NCBI RefSeq assembly: GCF_000519205.1
Contig: NZ_JAFB01000005.1
Coordinates: 287,724 to 351,723 of the forward strand
From: Amycolatopsis taiwanensis DSM 45107
GTDB lineage: Bacteria > Actinomycetota > Actinomycetes > Mycobacteriales > Pseudonocardiaceae
DNA length: 64,000 nt
Reading direction: 5' to 3'
Under the pieces are notes generated by a model. That model ran no database searches. It saw only the letters and a program-made list of their open reading frames with translations, and was not told where the DNA came from. Shown here piece after piece: positions 35,235-43,959 of the stretch (the stretch's first letter is position 1; every line of letters begins with the position of its first letter). A program made the position numbers and the translations under genes.

Positions 35235-35866
35235 GCACGCATCACGGTCTTCTTCGCATCGGCACCGTCATCGCGGCGGCGAGCGTCCTCGCCGCCTGCG
35301 GCAACGGAACGACCGGAAACTCACCCAGTTCCGGTGGCCCCACGTCGGCGGCAGCGGGTGGTCAGACCTCGACAGCAACCGGCGCTTCAAGCGGCAAGGC
35401 CCCCAAAGTGACATCTCCGCTGCCGACGGAAGGACTCGTCGCTGATCCCTGTAGCGGCCTGTCGACACCCCAGATGACCACGCTCGGCCTAGCCTCTCCG
35501 GGCGAAGCCTCCACCGGCCAGACGGGTCCGACCTGCCAGTGGCATGGCACCGCCGCCACCTCGAACAAGGCATTCCTCAATGTCATAACCGCCAACCAAA
35601 ACGGCCTGAGTGACATTTATGCCGTCAACGACCGAAAGCCGTTCGCCTACTTCGAGCCGACTCAGGTCGACGACTATCCGGGTGTGTATGCGGAGTCGGT
35701 CGACGACCGCACGAACGGGTTCTGCTCCTTGTTGATCGGGGCCACCGATCAACTCGCGATCAGCGTGTCGGTGCAACTGCTGACCGGCCCGAACAAGGAG
35801 CACCCGTGCGATTCGGCCAACAAGATCGGGGCAGCAGTGATCGAACATGTCAAGGGCGCAGCATGA
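35231..35866 (+). CDS. DUF3558 lipoprotein
   Basis: The 211-residue protein has a lipoprotein signal (ASVLAACGNG, lipobox LAAC), an S/T/G-rich linker, and a DUF3558 domain marked by DPCSGLSTPQMTTLGL, PTCQWHG and a later Cys pair (FCSLL, HPCDS). It would be anchored to the outer face of the membrane. DUF3558 lipoproteins occur widely beside type VII secretion-like genes in this family. The GTG start overlaps the previous stop by 4 bases. Function unknown. Confidence 0.87.
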   Translation: MSTHHGLLRIGTVIAAASVLAACGNGTTGNSPSSGGPTSAAAGGQTSTATGASSGKAPKVTSPLPTEGLVADPCSGLSTPQMTTLGLASPGEASTGQTGPTCQWHGTAATSNKAFLNVITANQNGLSDIYAVNDRKPFAYFEPTQVDDYPGVYAESVDDRTNGFCSLLIGATDQLAISVSVQLLTGPNKEHPCDSANKIGAAVIEHVKGAA

Positions 35867-35885
35867 GAGGACTGGGTAGATTGTC

Positions 35886-37235
35886 ATGGCCAACGGATCG
35901 TTGATCAATGACACCGCGCGCGGCGCGGCGATCGGTACGGTGATCATGCCCGGTGTCGGCACAGCCGTCGGCGGCGCAGTGGGTGGTCTGGTCAGCATCT
36001 TCTCGGGGGGACCGCAAGCCCAGCAGCACCAGACGAGCGTGGGCGGTCAGACGATCGACGCGCGACAGATCTACCAGCAGATCACCGGCGGAGAAGGTCC
36101 CGGCTCGTTGCAACAAGGCGCAGACGCGGCACGAAATTTGGAGAGAACGCATTCCAACCGAGCGGACCAGATCGCCGCGCTCAACAAGGAAATGGACGCC
36201 GCCTGGCAGGGTGGTTCCGCACAAGCCGCTCAAGCGGGGGGACACCCGCTCGAGACCTGGCTGAACGACTCGGCCCAGAACCTCGGCACGAGTAGCCAGT
36301 ACATCGGCAACCAGGTCAATGACTTCTCGGTGGTCGCGCAGCGGGTTCAACCGCTCCCGGAAAACCCGCCGTCCATGGGTTTCCTGGACCACATCAACCC
36401 GTGGAGCGACAAGGACTCCGAAATCAAGGAGTACAACCAGAAGGGCCAGCAGAACGTCGACGCGTTCAATGCCTACTACCAGGCAAGCGCACAGAACGCC
36501 GCGGGCATGCCGCAGTACAAGGCATGGACCGGAAATCCCATCTCCGATGGCGGTGGCGGTAATGGTGGCGGCGGTAACGGCGGCGGAGGTGGCACCGGCG
36601 GCGGGGGCGGCTTCGGTGGCGGGGGCGGCACTGGCGGCGGAGTTGGCTTCGGCGGCGGTGGCGCTGGTGGCGGTGCGGGCGGCATCGGAACCGGCGGTGG
36701 TGGTGCCGGCGGCATCGGCAGCGGCGGCCATGGCGGTGCGGGCGACATCGGTGGCATCGGCAGCGGCGCGGGCGGTGTCGGCAGCGGCGGTTACACACCC
36801 CCGAGCTGGAACGACACCACCGCGGCCGGTTACACGCCGCCGAACACCAACTTCACCAGCGGCCTCGGTCCGAACAACTTCAGTCCGAGCAGCTTCGGAC
36901 CCGGTGGCGGTAGCGGCGCCGGTGACGCCTCCGGTATCGGCGGGTTCGGCCCCGGTGGCGCCGGCTCGATGTCGGCGGGTTCCACCACGGGCGCCGCACC
37001 GGGTTCGGCCAGCGCCGCCGGCGGAGCCGGCGGCGCCTACGGCGCCGCAGGAGCTCGTCCGGGCGCGGCCGGCGCGGCGGGCCGCTCGGGAATGTCAGGC
37101 ATGGGCGGCGCGCACGGTGGCCGGGGCCAAGGCGCGGAAGACGAAGAGCACCAGACCAAGTACCTGGTCAGTGAGGACCCGAATGAGCTCTTCGGCACCG
37201 ACGAGCTCACCGCGCCTCCGGTCATCGGCGAATGA
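35886..37235 (+). CDS. PPE-like protein with glycine-rich C-terminal domain
   Basis: The 449-residue protein has a hydrophobic G/A-rich start, a helical region (about 60-215) with the WxG-type turn MDAAWQGGSAQAAQ and SSQYIGNQVNDF, then a low-complexity stretch (about 220-305) made of GGGG, GGX and GGIG runs, and a G/A/S-rich tail ending in an acidic segment. The plan (PPE-like helices plus glycine repeats) recalls mycobacterial PPE/PE-PGRS type VII substrates. No PE partner is present. The EspG-like gene overlaps its stop. Confidence 0.75.
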   Translation: MANGSLINDTARGAAIGTVIMPGVGTAVGGAVGGLVSIFSGGPQAQQHQTSVGGQTIDARQIYQQITGGEGPGSLQQGADAARNLERTHSNRADQIAALNKEMDAAWQGGSAQAAQAGGHPLETWLNDSAQNLGTSSQYIGNQVNDFSVVAQRVQPLPENPPSMGFLDHINPWSDKDSEIKEYNQKGQQNVDAFNAYYQASAQNAAGMPQYKAWTGNPISDGGGGNGGGGNGGGGGTGGGGGFGGGGGTGGGVGFGGGGAGGGAGGIGTGGGGAGGIGSGGHGGAGDIGGIGSGAGGVGSGGYTPPSWNDTTAAGYTPPNTNFTSGLGPNNFSPSSFGPGGGSGAGDASGIGGFGPGGAGSMSAGSTTGAAPGSASAAGGAGGAYGAAGARPGAAGAAGRSGMSGMGGAHGGRGQGAEDEEHQTKYLVSEDPNELFGTDELTAPPVIGE

Positions 37236-38041
37236 GACCGGGGACGGACGTGCTCGACAGACCGTTAACCCTCTATACCCCGATTCTGCTCAACCTGATC
37301 CGGCGCCGGGGCGGTGAACCCCACCTGACCCTGGCGAGCACGGCGACCTGGCTGGACGAGGAAGCCCGGCGCCAGGAAGACCAGCAGGTCAACGCCCTGC
37401 TGACGCAGCACGGGTTGATGGGACCGCGCGGACTGGACCGCGACCTGCTCGGGTTGGTCGAGTCCGTGGCCCAACCGAACATCGAGTACTACGGCTGGTT
37501 CGAGGGGCGGTTCCCCGGTGCGCCGGCGAACTTCGCGGTGTTCGCGGGGAGTGGGCGCGGCGGCGCCTTCATCGCCGTTCGCGACCTCGGGACGGACGCG
37601 GTGACCCTGGCCGCCGAACGGCCCGAGGAGCTCCTTCAGGGGTTCCTGAACCAGATTCCGCAGGTCCGTCCCGCGCAGGGGCAGCCGCTGGTCGTCGGCA
37701 AGAGCGAGCTCACCGGTGACCGGCGGAGCCGGGACGACGACGATGTCTCCATCATGCGGCCGGTTCAAGGACGCGCGACGGCGGGGGCCTCGCCGGTCCA
37801 CGAGGTAAAACGCGTGATGAGTTCGGAGCGGGTCGCTGCCGGGAGCCTCTATGTCGCGGCGAGGAGCCGGGCGGGAACACGCCGGCGCAGTGAACGACCG
37901 CTGAATTTCATCGACACTCCCCAGGGCCGCTGGTTGATGGAGGAGCGGCCCGGCCGGGGCGACCCCCTGATCGTGTTCACCCCGGCAACGCCACAGGTGA
38001 TCGGCGAACGGTTACGGAACGCACAAAGCGCACTCGTCTGA
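37232..38041 (+). CDS. EspG-like ESX secretion-associated chaperone
   Basis: The 269-residue protein has the EspG pattern: P-L-x-L in the first strand, a long internal helix (WLDEEARRQEDQQVNALL), HGLMGPRGLDRDLLGLVE, then IEYYGWFEG and a C-terminal beta region. EspG proteins bind PPE proteins in the cytosol and keep them secretion-competent. ATG 37232 overlaps the stop of the PPE-like gene (ATGA); GTG 37250 is an alternative. This pairing is the best evidence that the cassette feeds a type VII system encoded elsewhere. Confidence 0.75.
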   Translation: MRPGTDVLDRPLTLYTPILLNLIRRRGGEPHLTLASTATWLDEEARRQEDQQVNALLTQHGLMGPRGLDRDLLGLVESVAQPNIEYYGWFEGRFPGAPANFAVFAGSGRGGAFIAVRDLGTDAVTLAAERPEELLQGFLNQIPQVRPAQGQPLVVGKSELTGDRRSRDDDDVSIMRPVQGRATAGASPVHEVKRVMSSERVAAGSLYVAARSRAGTRRRSERPLNFIDTPQGRWLMEERPGRGDPLIVFTPATPQVIGERLRNAQSALV

Positions 38042-38050
38042 ACGTGTGTC

Positions 38051-38080
38051 GGGCCACCCTTTCAGCCTAGAGGGTGGCCC
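38051..38080 (+). terminator. Terminator of the type VII-like cassette
   Basis: GGGCCACCCT pairs with AGGGTGGCCC around a 10-base loop and is followed by TTTAA. It starts 9 bases after the EspG-like stop. Confidence 0.88.
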
Positions 38081-38098
38081 TTTAACTGTCCGTAGCAT

Positions 38099-38324
38099 TC
38101 ATCCACAGGTCCGCGCACCCCAGGCTCCGTGTGGCACCCGCGCGACACGCCGGGAGCGCATCCGGCCACGACACGCCGGGTGGATTCAACCAATCTTTTC
38201 CACAGCTTTCACACAGGTCTTGACCTGCGATTTCTCACATTTGAACGGCACTTGTCCCCAAGTTGTACACAGATCTTCAGCCAGGTGTGCACGACTGGAG
38301 TCGATCATCCACAAGTTGTCCACA
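38099..38324. promoter_or_regulatory. DnaA-box cluster upstream of dnaB
   Basis: Six DnaA-box-like 9-mers, all in the same direction, lie in 226 bases: a perfect TTGTCCACA (38316), one-mismatch boxes at 38196 (TTTTCCACA), 38252 (TTGTCCCCA) and 38263 (TTGTACACA), and two-mismatch TCATCCACA at 38099 and 38305. This non-coding stretch (38081-38462) also holds a CATAAT -10-like box at 38421 and the dnaB ribosome site. DnaA could control dnaB or be titrated here. Confidence 0.6.
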
Positions 38325-38462
38325 GGATCTCCGCAAACCGTCAACAGGCGGGTTTGCACTACCCCGTCCGAGGGACTTAGCGTGCCCGGCGACCGGTAGC
38401 GCCCGGTGTACCGACTCGGGCATAATCGAACTGGTGTTCGCTGAACAGGAGGTGTCCGCGCG

Positions 38463-39866
38463 GTGGCGCTGACGGATGACCGTGGTCCCGTGTTCCCCCC
38501 GGATCCCGGTCCCGAGGATCCCGGGCCGGGCGCCGGCGAGTTCGATCGGAAGCCGCCACAGGACATCCCGGCCGAACAGTCCGTGCTCGGCGGCATGCTG
38601 CTCTCCAAGGACGCCATCGCCGACGTCGTGGAGGCCCTGCGCCCCGGCGATTTCTACCTGCCAAAGCACCAGGCGGTCTACGACTGCGTCCTCGACCTCT
38701 ACGGCCGGGGCGAGCCGGCGGACCCGATCACGGTGTCCGCGGAGCTGGAGCGGCGCGGTGAACTCGCGCGGGTCGGTGGCGCGCCGTACCTGCACACGCT
38801 GATCGCGACCGTGCCGACGGCCGCGAACGCGGGTTACTACGCCGAGATCGTGTCCGAGAAGGCCGTCCTGCGCCGGCTCGTCGAAGCCGGCACCAGGATC
38901 GTGCAGTACGGGTACGGCGCCGCCAATGAGGGCGGCGACATCAACGAGGTGGTCGACCGGGCCCAGGCCGCGATCTACGAGGTCACCGAGCGCCGCACCA
39001 GCGAGGACTACGTGGCGCTGGAGGAACTGCTTCAGCCCACGATGGACGAGATCGACGCGATCGCCTCCCGGGGCGGCTCGGCCCAGGGCATACCGACCGG
39101 CTTCGCGGACCTCGACGAGGTGACCAACGGTCTGCACGGCGGCCAGATGATCATCGTCGCCGCCCGGCCGGGTGTGGGCAAGTCCACGCTGGGCCTGGAC
39201 TTCGCCCGGTCCTGCTCGATCAAGCACGGGATGACGAGCGTCATCTTCTCCCTGGAGATGAGCCGCATCGAGATCGTGATGCGGATGCTTTCGGCCGAAG
39301 CGCGGATCCGGCTCACGGACATGCGAGGCGGGCGGATGTCCGACGACGACTGGACGCGGCTGGCCCGGCGGATGAGCGAGATCAGCGAGGCACCGCTGTT
39401 CGTCGACGACTCACCGAACATGACGATGATGGAGATCCGGGCGAAGGCGCGCAGGTTGAAGCAGCGCAACGACCTCAAGCTCGTGGTCGTCGACTACATG
39501 CAGCTGATGACCTCCGGCAAGCGCGTGGAGTCCCGGCAGCAGGAGGTGTCGGAATTCTCCCGCCAGCTCAAGCTGCTGGCCAAGGAACTCGAGGTGCCCG
39601 TGGTCGCGATCAGCCAGCTGAACCGCGGTCCCGAACAGCGCACCGACAAGCGCCCCATGCTCTCCGACCTGCGCGAATCCGGATCGCTGGAACAGGACGC
39701 GGACATCGTGCTGCTGATCAACCGGCCGGACGCATGGGAGCGGGACGACCCGCGGGCGGGCGAGGCGGATCTGATCCTGGCCAAGCACCGCGCCGGGCCG
39801 ACCAGCACCGTCGTGGTGGCGCACCAGTTGCACTACAGCCGCTTCGCCGACCTGGCCCAAGGCTAG
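38463..39866 (+). CDS. dnaB: Replicative DNA helicase
   Basis: The 467-residue helicase has the N-terminal DnaB domain (PPQDIPAEQSVLGGMLLSKD), linker helix and RecA-like motor with Walker A ARPGVGKSTLGLDFA, Walker B LVVVDYMQLM and the DLRESGSLEQDADIV arginine-finger region. It unwinds the fork as a hexamer. AGGAGGT lies 9 bases before GTG 38463. Unlike M. tuberculosis dnaB, the frame contains no intein. It matches Rv0058 in place, separated from rplI by the type VII-like cassette. Confidence 0.97.
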   Translation: MALTDDRGPVFPPDPGPEDPGPGAGEFDRKPPQDIPAEQSVLGGMLLSKDAIADVVEALRPGDFYLPKHQAVYDCVLDLYGRGEPADPITVSAELERRGELARVGGAPYLHTLIATVPTAANAGYYAEIVSEKAVLRRLVEAGTRIVQYGYGAANEGGDINEVVDRAQAAIYEVTERRTSEDYVALEELLQPTMDEIDAIASRGGSAQGIPTGFADLDEVTNGLHGGQMIIVAARPGVGKSTLGLDFARSCSIKHGMTSVIFSLEMSRIEIVMRMLSAEARIRLTDMRGGRMSDDDWTRLARRMSEISEAPLFVDDSPNMTMMEIRAKARRLKQRNDLKLVVVDYMQLMTSGKRVESRQQEVSEFSRQLKLLAKELEVPVVAISQLNRGPEQRTDKRPMLSDLRESGSLEQDADIVLLINRPDAWERDDPRAGEADLILAKHRAGPTSTVVVAHQLHYSRFADLAQG

Positions 39867-39883
39867 TCAGATCAACTGCGCCT

Positions 39884-40152
39884 TCAGGCTCGAAGGTCCG
39901 CGGTCCCGGAGTCTTCTCGCGCGGGACGGGATGAACGATCCGCCGGCAGCGGCGGGTGTGGTGCGTTGGCTGTGCCCGGCAGTGATGTGACGTAGCCGGC
40001 CACGACACGGCCGATGGCGAGGAACGGCTCGGTGCTGCGTAGTCCACGGGCGAGGAGGAACGCTCCCTCAAGGCCGGTGAGCAGGGCGTGGATCACGGCC
40101 CGCGCGTCGGCGCCGGACAGTCCGCGGGCGGTGAGGTAGCTGGTTCCTGACC
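39884..40152 (-). pseudogene. TetR regulator remnant, C-terminal part only
   Basis: The frame ends at 39884 and resembles only the ligand-binding C-terminal helices of a LmrA/YxaF-type TetR regulator (SYLTARGLSGADARAVIHAL, TGLEGAFLLARGLRSTEP). The N-terminal HTH is missing. At about 40150 the frame meets a hydrolase remnant reading the other way. Any start codon would lie inside the joint. It is probably not functional. Confidence 0.7.
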
Positions 40153-40686
40153 GCGTATGGACTGGACACCCGAATCGCACGGCAGGTGATCCTGCCGTGC
40201 GAGGCGTTCGACAACTTCCCGCCCGGTCTGCCCGGCACGATGGTGGCCCTCGTCGCCCGGCTCCCCGGTGGCCTCCAACTCGCCGCGCGCCAACTGCGCA
40301 TCGGCCGGCTTCGCCGGCTGCCCCTGCTGTTCGGGCAGATGGCGCGCCGTCCGCTGCCGGACGATCTCGTCCGTGGCTGGACCGAGCCGCTCCTGAACCA
40401 GCCGGATATTCGCCGCGACCTGATCAGATACTGCCGTGGGCCGTTGCCCAAGGAGGCACTGGTCCGGAACACCGAGGCACTGCGCGAGTTCACCGGAGAA
40501 ACCCTCGTGCTGTGGTCACCCGACAACCGGGTCATGCCACCCGAGCACGGCCGCCGCCTGGCCGAACTTCTGCCCGCAGGGCGATATGCCGAGGTCCCCG
40601 GCGCGTACGTGTTGTCGATGCTGGACGAGCCGGAGACGGTGGCGCGTGAGATCGGCGAGTTCCTCGTGTCCGCCACCGGCCGATAG
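40153..40686 (+). pseudogene. Alpha/beta hydrolase remnant, N-terminal part lost
   Basis: The frame picks up in mid-domain at the motif VILPCEAFDNFPPG, which in full-length relatives follows the nucleophile-elbow strand. It continues through the cap and the late catalytic strand (ETLVLWSPDNRVMPPEHG) to the natural C terminus. About 110 N-terminal residues with the catalytic Ser are absent, and an ATG-like start at 40186 has no ribosome site. It abuts the TetR remnant, so both 5' ends were lost together. Confidence 0.7.
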
Positions 40687-40817
40687 CCGCGGTTGGAGCC
40701 GCTCCCGGACACGGGTGCGGTCGACCGGTCACGGGCCCCGGGCGCGAACGCGGGCCCGGAAGCGTCGTTGATTCCGGACCCGCTGACCTAACGAGCACAC
40801 TCAGCCGTGGATTCGCC

Positions 40818-43814
40818 TCAGCCGAACAGGCTTCCGCTGTCCAAAGCCGACATCGCGGGCACATCGGCCTGCGGGAGCAGGTTCGCGGTGTCGGTCGGCA
40901 GTGCGGGAGCTCCCGGCAGTTGCGGCAACCCGGAGCCGAGCAGATCCGGCAGGACAGGCAGATCCGGCACACCGGACAGCGACGCCAGGTTGCCCAGACC
41001 GGACGGGTCGACAGGCAGGGCACTGACCTGCGGCAGTGAAGGCAGGTCGGCGCGGTCGGCGGGCGTCAGCGGCATCATCTGCCTCATGTCGGACAGGAAC
41101 GGCAGCCCGGTCAGCGGGAGTGTCTGCCCCATGTCAGGCAGGGACGGCAGCCCGGTCGCCGGGAGTTCCGGCATGCTGATCGGCAGGTCGACCTGCGGCT
41201 GCTGGTCCGCCGCCTCGACGTCGGTGTCGTTCGTGGTGCTGGCATGGGCCACGCCCAGCAGACCCAACGGGATGTCGAAGACCTGAGCCACCACACCGAC
41301 CGGCACCTCCATGACGCCACCGGACAGTGAGCGCGACGGGCCGGAAGTGGTGGCGGCGCCGCCGACGGTCCCGAACGTGTCGTTGTCCGCAATCGCGTTT
41401 GCGGCCCCGCCCACCGAGATGGCGTCACCGAACACCTGAGCGATCGCGGCAAGCGGCAGGTCGAAGATGTCGCCGGAGATGGTGCCGTCCATCCCCGAGG
41501 TCGTCTTGTCACCACCCGAGTTCGTGGTGACGGTGTTGACCGCACCACCCTGATCGAGCCCCAGCACGCTGACCGCATTGCCGAAGACCTGCGCGATCGG
41601 CATCAGCTCGGCGCCGACGATATTGCCGGCGATGGCACCGCGGTCACCGTTGGTCTCGGCGCTGCCTCCGGCGGTGGACTGGACGTCGTTGCTCGCGTCG
41701 CCGGCGGCCAACCCGCCCAGTACCGCGCCGTTGCCGAACGCCTGGGCGACCGCGGCACCCGGGCCCTCGATGATGTTGCCCGCGATGGCACCGCCCTCGC
41801 CGGTGGCGGTCAGCCGCCCGCCGGCCGTCGACTCCGTAGTGCCCTGGCCGGCCCCCAGGGCTTCACCGAGACCCCCGACGCCGAGCCCGTGCAGCTGGGT
41901 GGGCACCGACAGTGGCAGCGCGCCGAGGTTGCCCGCGGCCAAGCCCCTCTTGCCGTTCGCGTTGCCCGTGCCACCGGCCGTCGACGTGGTGTCCGTGATG
42001 CCGCTACCTGCGCTGCGGCCGATCAGCGAACCGCCGATGCCGTACGCCTGCAGCGGAGTCGACAGCGGAACCTGCAGCAGGTTGGCGCTGACCGTGCCGT
42101 GGTCGTCCTGGGTGTTGCCACCCCCGCCACTGCTCACCCGCTTGGTCTCGGCGGCCTCACCGCTGCCCTCGCCCAGCACCGAGCCGCCCGTGCCGAACAC
42201 CTCGCCCGGTACGGAGACCGGGACCTGCACGATGTTGCCCGACCCGGCCGATTCGTTGCCTTGGCTGCCGTTGTAACCGCCGGTGCTGACGTCCTTGGTC
42301 TCGGTCGCCGAACCGGAGCCTTTGCCGACCAGTCCGGTGCCGACGCCGAAGAGCTCCGCCGTTCCGGCGGGCTGCGCACTCACGTCGTTGGCCGCGAGGA
42401 AACCGCCGTTGCCATTGGTGTACGTGGCGCCACCAGCTGTCGCCGCGACGTCGTTGTCGCACCCACGAGCGTGTCCATTGCCGACTACCCCGGCGCCCAG
42501 GCAGAACACCTCGGCCGGAACGGCCGCGGGCGCGTCCACGATGGTGCCCGAGATGGCCGAGTTCTGTCCGGTGGTGCTGGAGAAACCGCCCGCGGTGGCG
42601 TCACTGCCCAGGAACGGTCCCGTCATGCCGTCGCCGACGACCGAATTGCCGATCACCGACGCCGCGTTGCCGGCCAGGGTGCCGGGCACCGCGGCCTGCG
42701 GTTGCGCGACGGTGCCCGACAAGAACGAGTCGTCGCCGTCGGTATTGATGTAGGTCGGCGTACCGGCCATCCCCGGCCGGAGGTCGCCCGCGGTCGCGTT
42801 GGCGATCGAGCTGCCGCAGGGGACATCCGAATCGCCGACGAGGGAGGCCGCGTTGTCGGAGAGCTTCAGCGGCAGGGCGACCGGAACCCCGGCGACGTTG
42901 CCCGAGCCCGCGCCGCGCCAGCCGTGCGTCCGGATCCAACCGCCGGAGAAGGCGTCGCTGGCCGCGTCGAAGTTGCTCTCGCCGTGGCCGAGGATGCCGC
43001 CGATCGCGTTACCGGAGATCTGCACCGGGGTCGCACCCTGCGGGCTCACGACGTTGCCGGACAGCCCGCCGTGTGAGCCGCTGGTCGAGACGTTGCCGGT
43101 GGCGGCCGCGGCCTGGGTGGCGCTACCGGTGGCCCGGCCCCGGCCGGCCACACCGATCCCGTTGCCCGCGATCTGAACCGGGAGGGCCCAGTCGAGGGAC
43201 ACCGCGTTGCCGGACACGCCGCCGCCGGCACCGCTGGTGTGGACATCCGTGCGGTGCGCGTAGGTCTGCATCGAGTCGGAGTCGGCCGAGGCGTTGCCGA
43301 GGAGGCCGATCGCGTTGCCGGTGATCTGGATCGGCACCACCACGTTGCCGGCGACCTTGTTGCCCATCAGGGCGTCGCCATCCGGCTCAGCCCTCCGGTC
43401 GTCCGCCGGCTCGCCGACCGGCGCGGCCTCCTTGTTGGTCAGCTGCCCGATCCGCTGGCCGGTCTGGCCGGCCGCGTCGGTCACCTTGCCGGCCAGACCG
43501 TTGACGGCGCCGGTTACCGGCGAAGCGGCCCGCAGCGCGCCGGTCCGGGAGACCGGGTCGAGCGCCTTGTTCAGCAGGCCGGTGACCGGCTCGGTGCTGA
43601 TGTCCTTCTTGATCTCGGGAACGTCGACCTGTTTCCCGAGGGTTCCGATGGCGTTCTTCGAGATGTCGATGGGAATGCTGGCGTTGAGGTCCAGCGGCCC
43701 GGCCGGAGTGTCCGGGTTGACGTTCTCGTCGGCAGATGCGATACCGGTGCCCAGCATCAGCAAGCCACCCGTGACCAGCGCGGTCTGGATACCGCGCTTT
43801 GCCCAGGTCTGCAT
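40818..43814 (-). CDS. Giant secreted chaplin-like repeat protein
   Basis: The 998-residue protein has a signal peptide (cleavage near ASA-D30), an N-terminal region (30-150), about fourteen repeats of roughly 51 residues from G151 to about 870, and a P/L-rich tail of short LPxLP elements. Each repeat has the form GN-x2-3-P-x3-P-x4-GNA-x3-G, a variable acidic/S/T stretch, then GG-x-T-x-G. The first half recalls the chaplin domain. Only the fourth repeat (one) and the sixth (two) keep Cys, which single chaplins usually have in pairs. AAGGAG lies 8 bases before ATG 43814. A surface-coat or adhesive role is inferred. Confidence 0.8.
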   Translation of the reverse strand: MQTWAKRGIQTALVTGGLLMLGTGIASADENVNPDTPAGPLDLNASIPIDISKNAIGTLGKQVDVPEIKKDISTEPVTGLLNKALDPVSRTGALRAASPVTGAVNGLAGKVTDAAGQTGQRIGQLTNKEAAPVGEPADDRRAEPDGDALMGNKVAGNVVVPIQITGNAIGLLGNASADSDSMQTYAHRTDVHTSGAGGGVSGNAVSLDWALPVQIAGNGIGVAGRGRATGSATQAAAATGNVSTSGSHGGLSGNVVSPQGATPVQISGNAIGGILGHGESNFDAASDAFSGGWIRTHGWRGAGSGNVAGVPVALPLKLSDNAASLVGDSDVPCGSSIANATAGDLRPGMAGTPTYINTDGDDSFLSGTVAQPQAAVPGTLAGNAASVIGNSVVGDGMTGPFLGSDATAGGFSSTTGQNSAISGTIVDAPAAVPAEVFCLGAGVVGNGHARGCDNDVAATAGGATYTNGNGGFLAANDVSAQPAGTAELFGVGTGLVGKGSGSATETKDVSTGGYNGSQGNESAGSGNIVQVPVSVPGEVFGTGGSVLGEGSGEAAETKRVSSGGGGNTQDDHGTVSANLLQVPLSTPLQAYGIGGSLIGRSAGSGITDTTSTAGGTGNANGKRGLAAGNLGALPLSVPTQLHGLGVGGLGEALGAGQGTTESTAGGRLTATGEGGAIAGNIIEGPGAAVAQAFGNGAVLGGLAAGDASNDVQSTAGGSAETNGDRGAIAGNIVGAELMPIAQVFGNAVSVLGLDQGGAVNTVTTNSGGDKTTSGMDGTISGDIFDLPLAAIAQVFGDAISVGGAANAIADNDTFGTVGGAATTSGPSRSLSGGVMEVPVGVVAQVFDIPLGLLGVAHASTTNDTDVEAADQQPQVDLPISMPELPATGLPSLPDMGQTLPLTGLPFLSDMRQMMPLTPADRADLPSLPQVSALPVDPSGLGNLASLSGVPDLPVLPDLLGSGLPQLPGAPALPTDTANLLPQADVPAMSALDSGSLFG

Positions 43815-43959
43815 TGACGGTTTCTCCTTCTTCCTAGTTCTTCGATAGCTGGAGATCGGCGCTCCAAGACCCGGAGCGCGGGCGCGCGAAGGCGCGCCCC
43901 GAGAGGAACCGGCGCCACGGCGCGCGAACGGGCGCGCCGGGTCCCCGGAGGAGGTGGAA

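Noticed and set aside
36476..36798. Minus-strand proline-rich and His/Arg-rich frames
   Set aside because: They are the antisense readings of the glycine repeats of the PPE-like gene.
38463..39866. Intein in dnaB
   Set aside because: M. tuberculosis dnaB has one, but this frame reads through the motor domain at normal length with no insertion.
39718..40071. 117-codon minus-strand frame across the dnaB end
   Set aside because: It is in a different frame from the TetR remnant, is R/S/P-rich, and overlaps the dnaB coding end.
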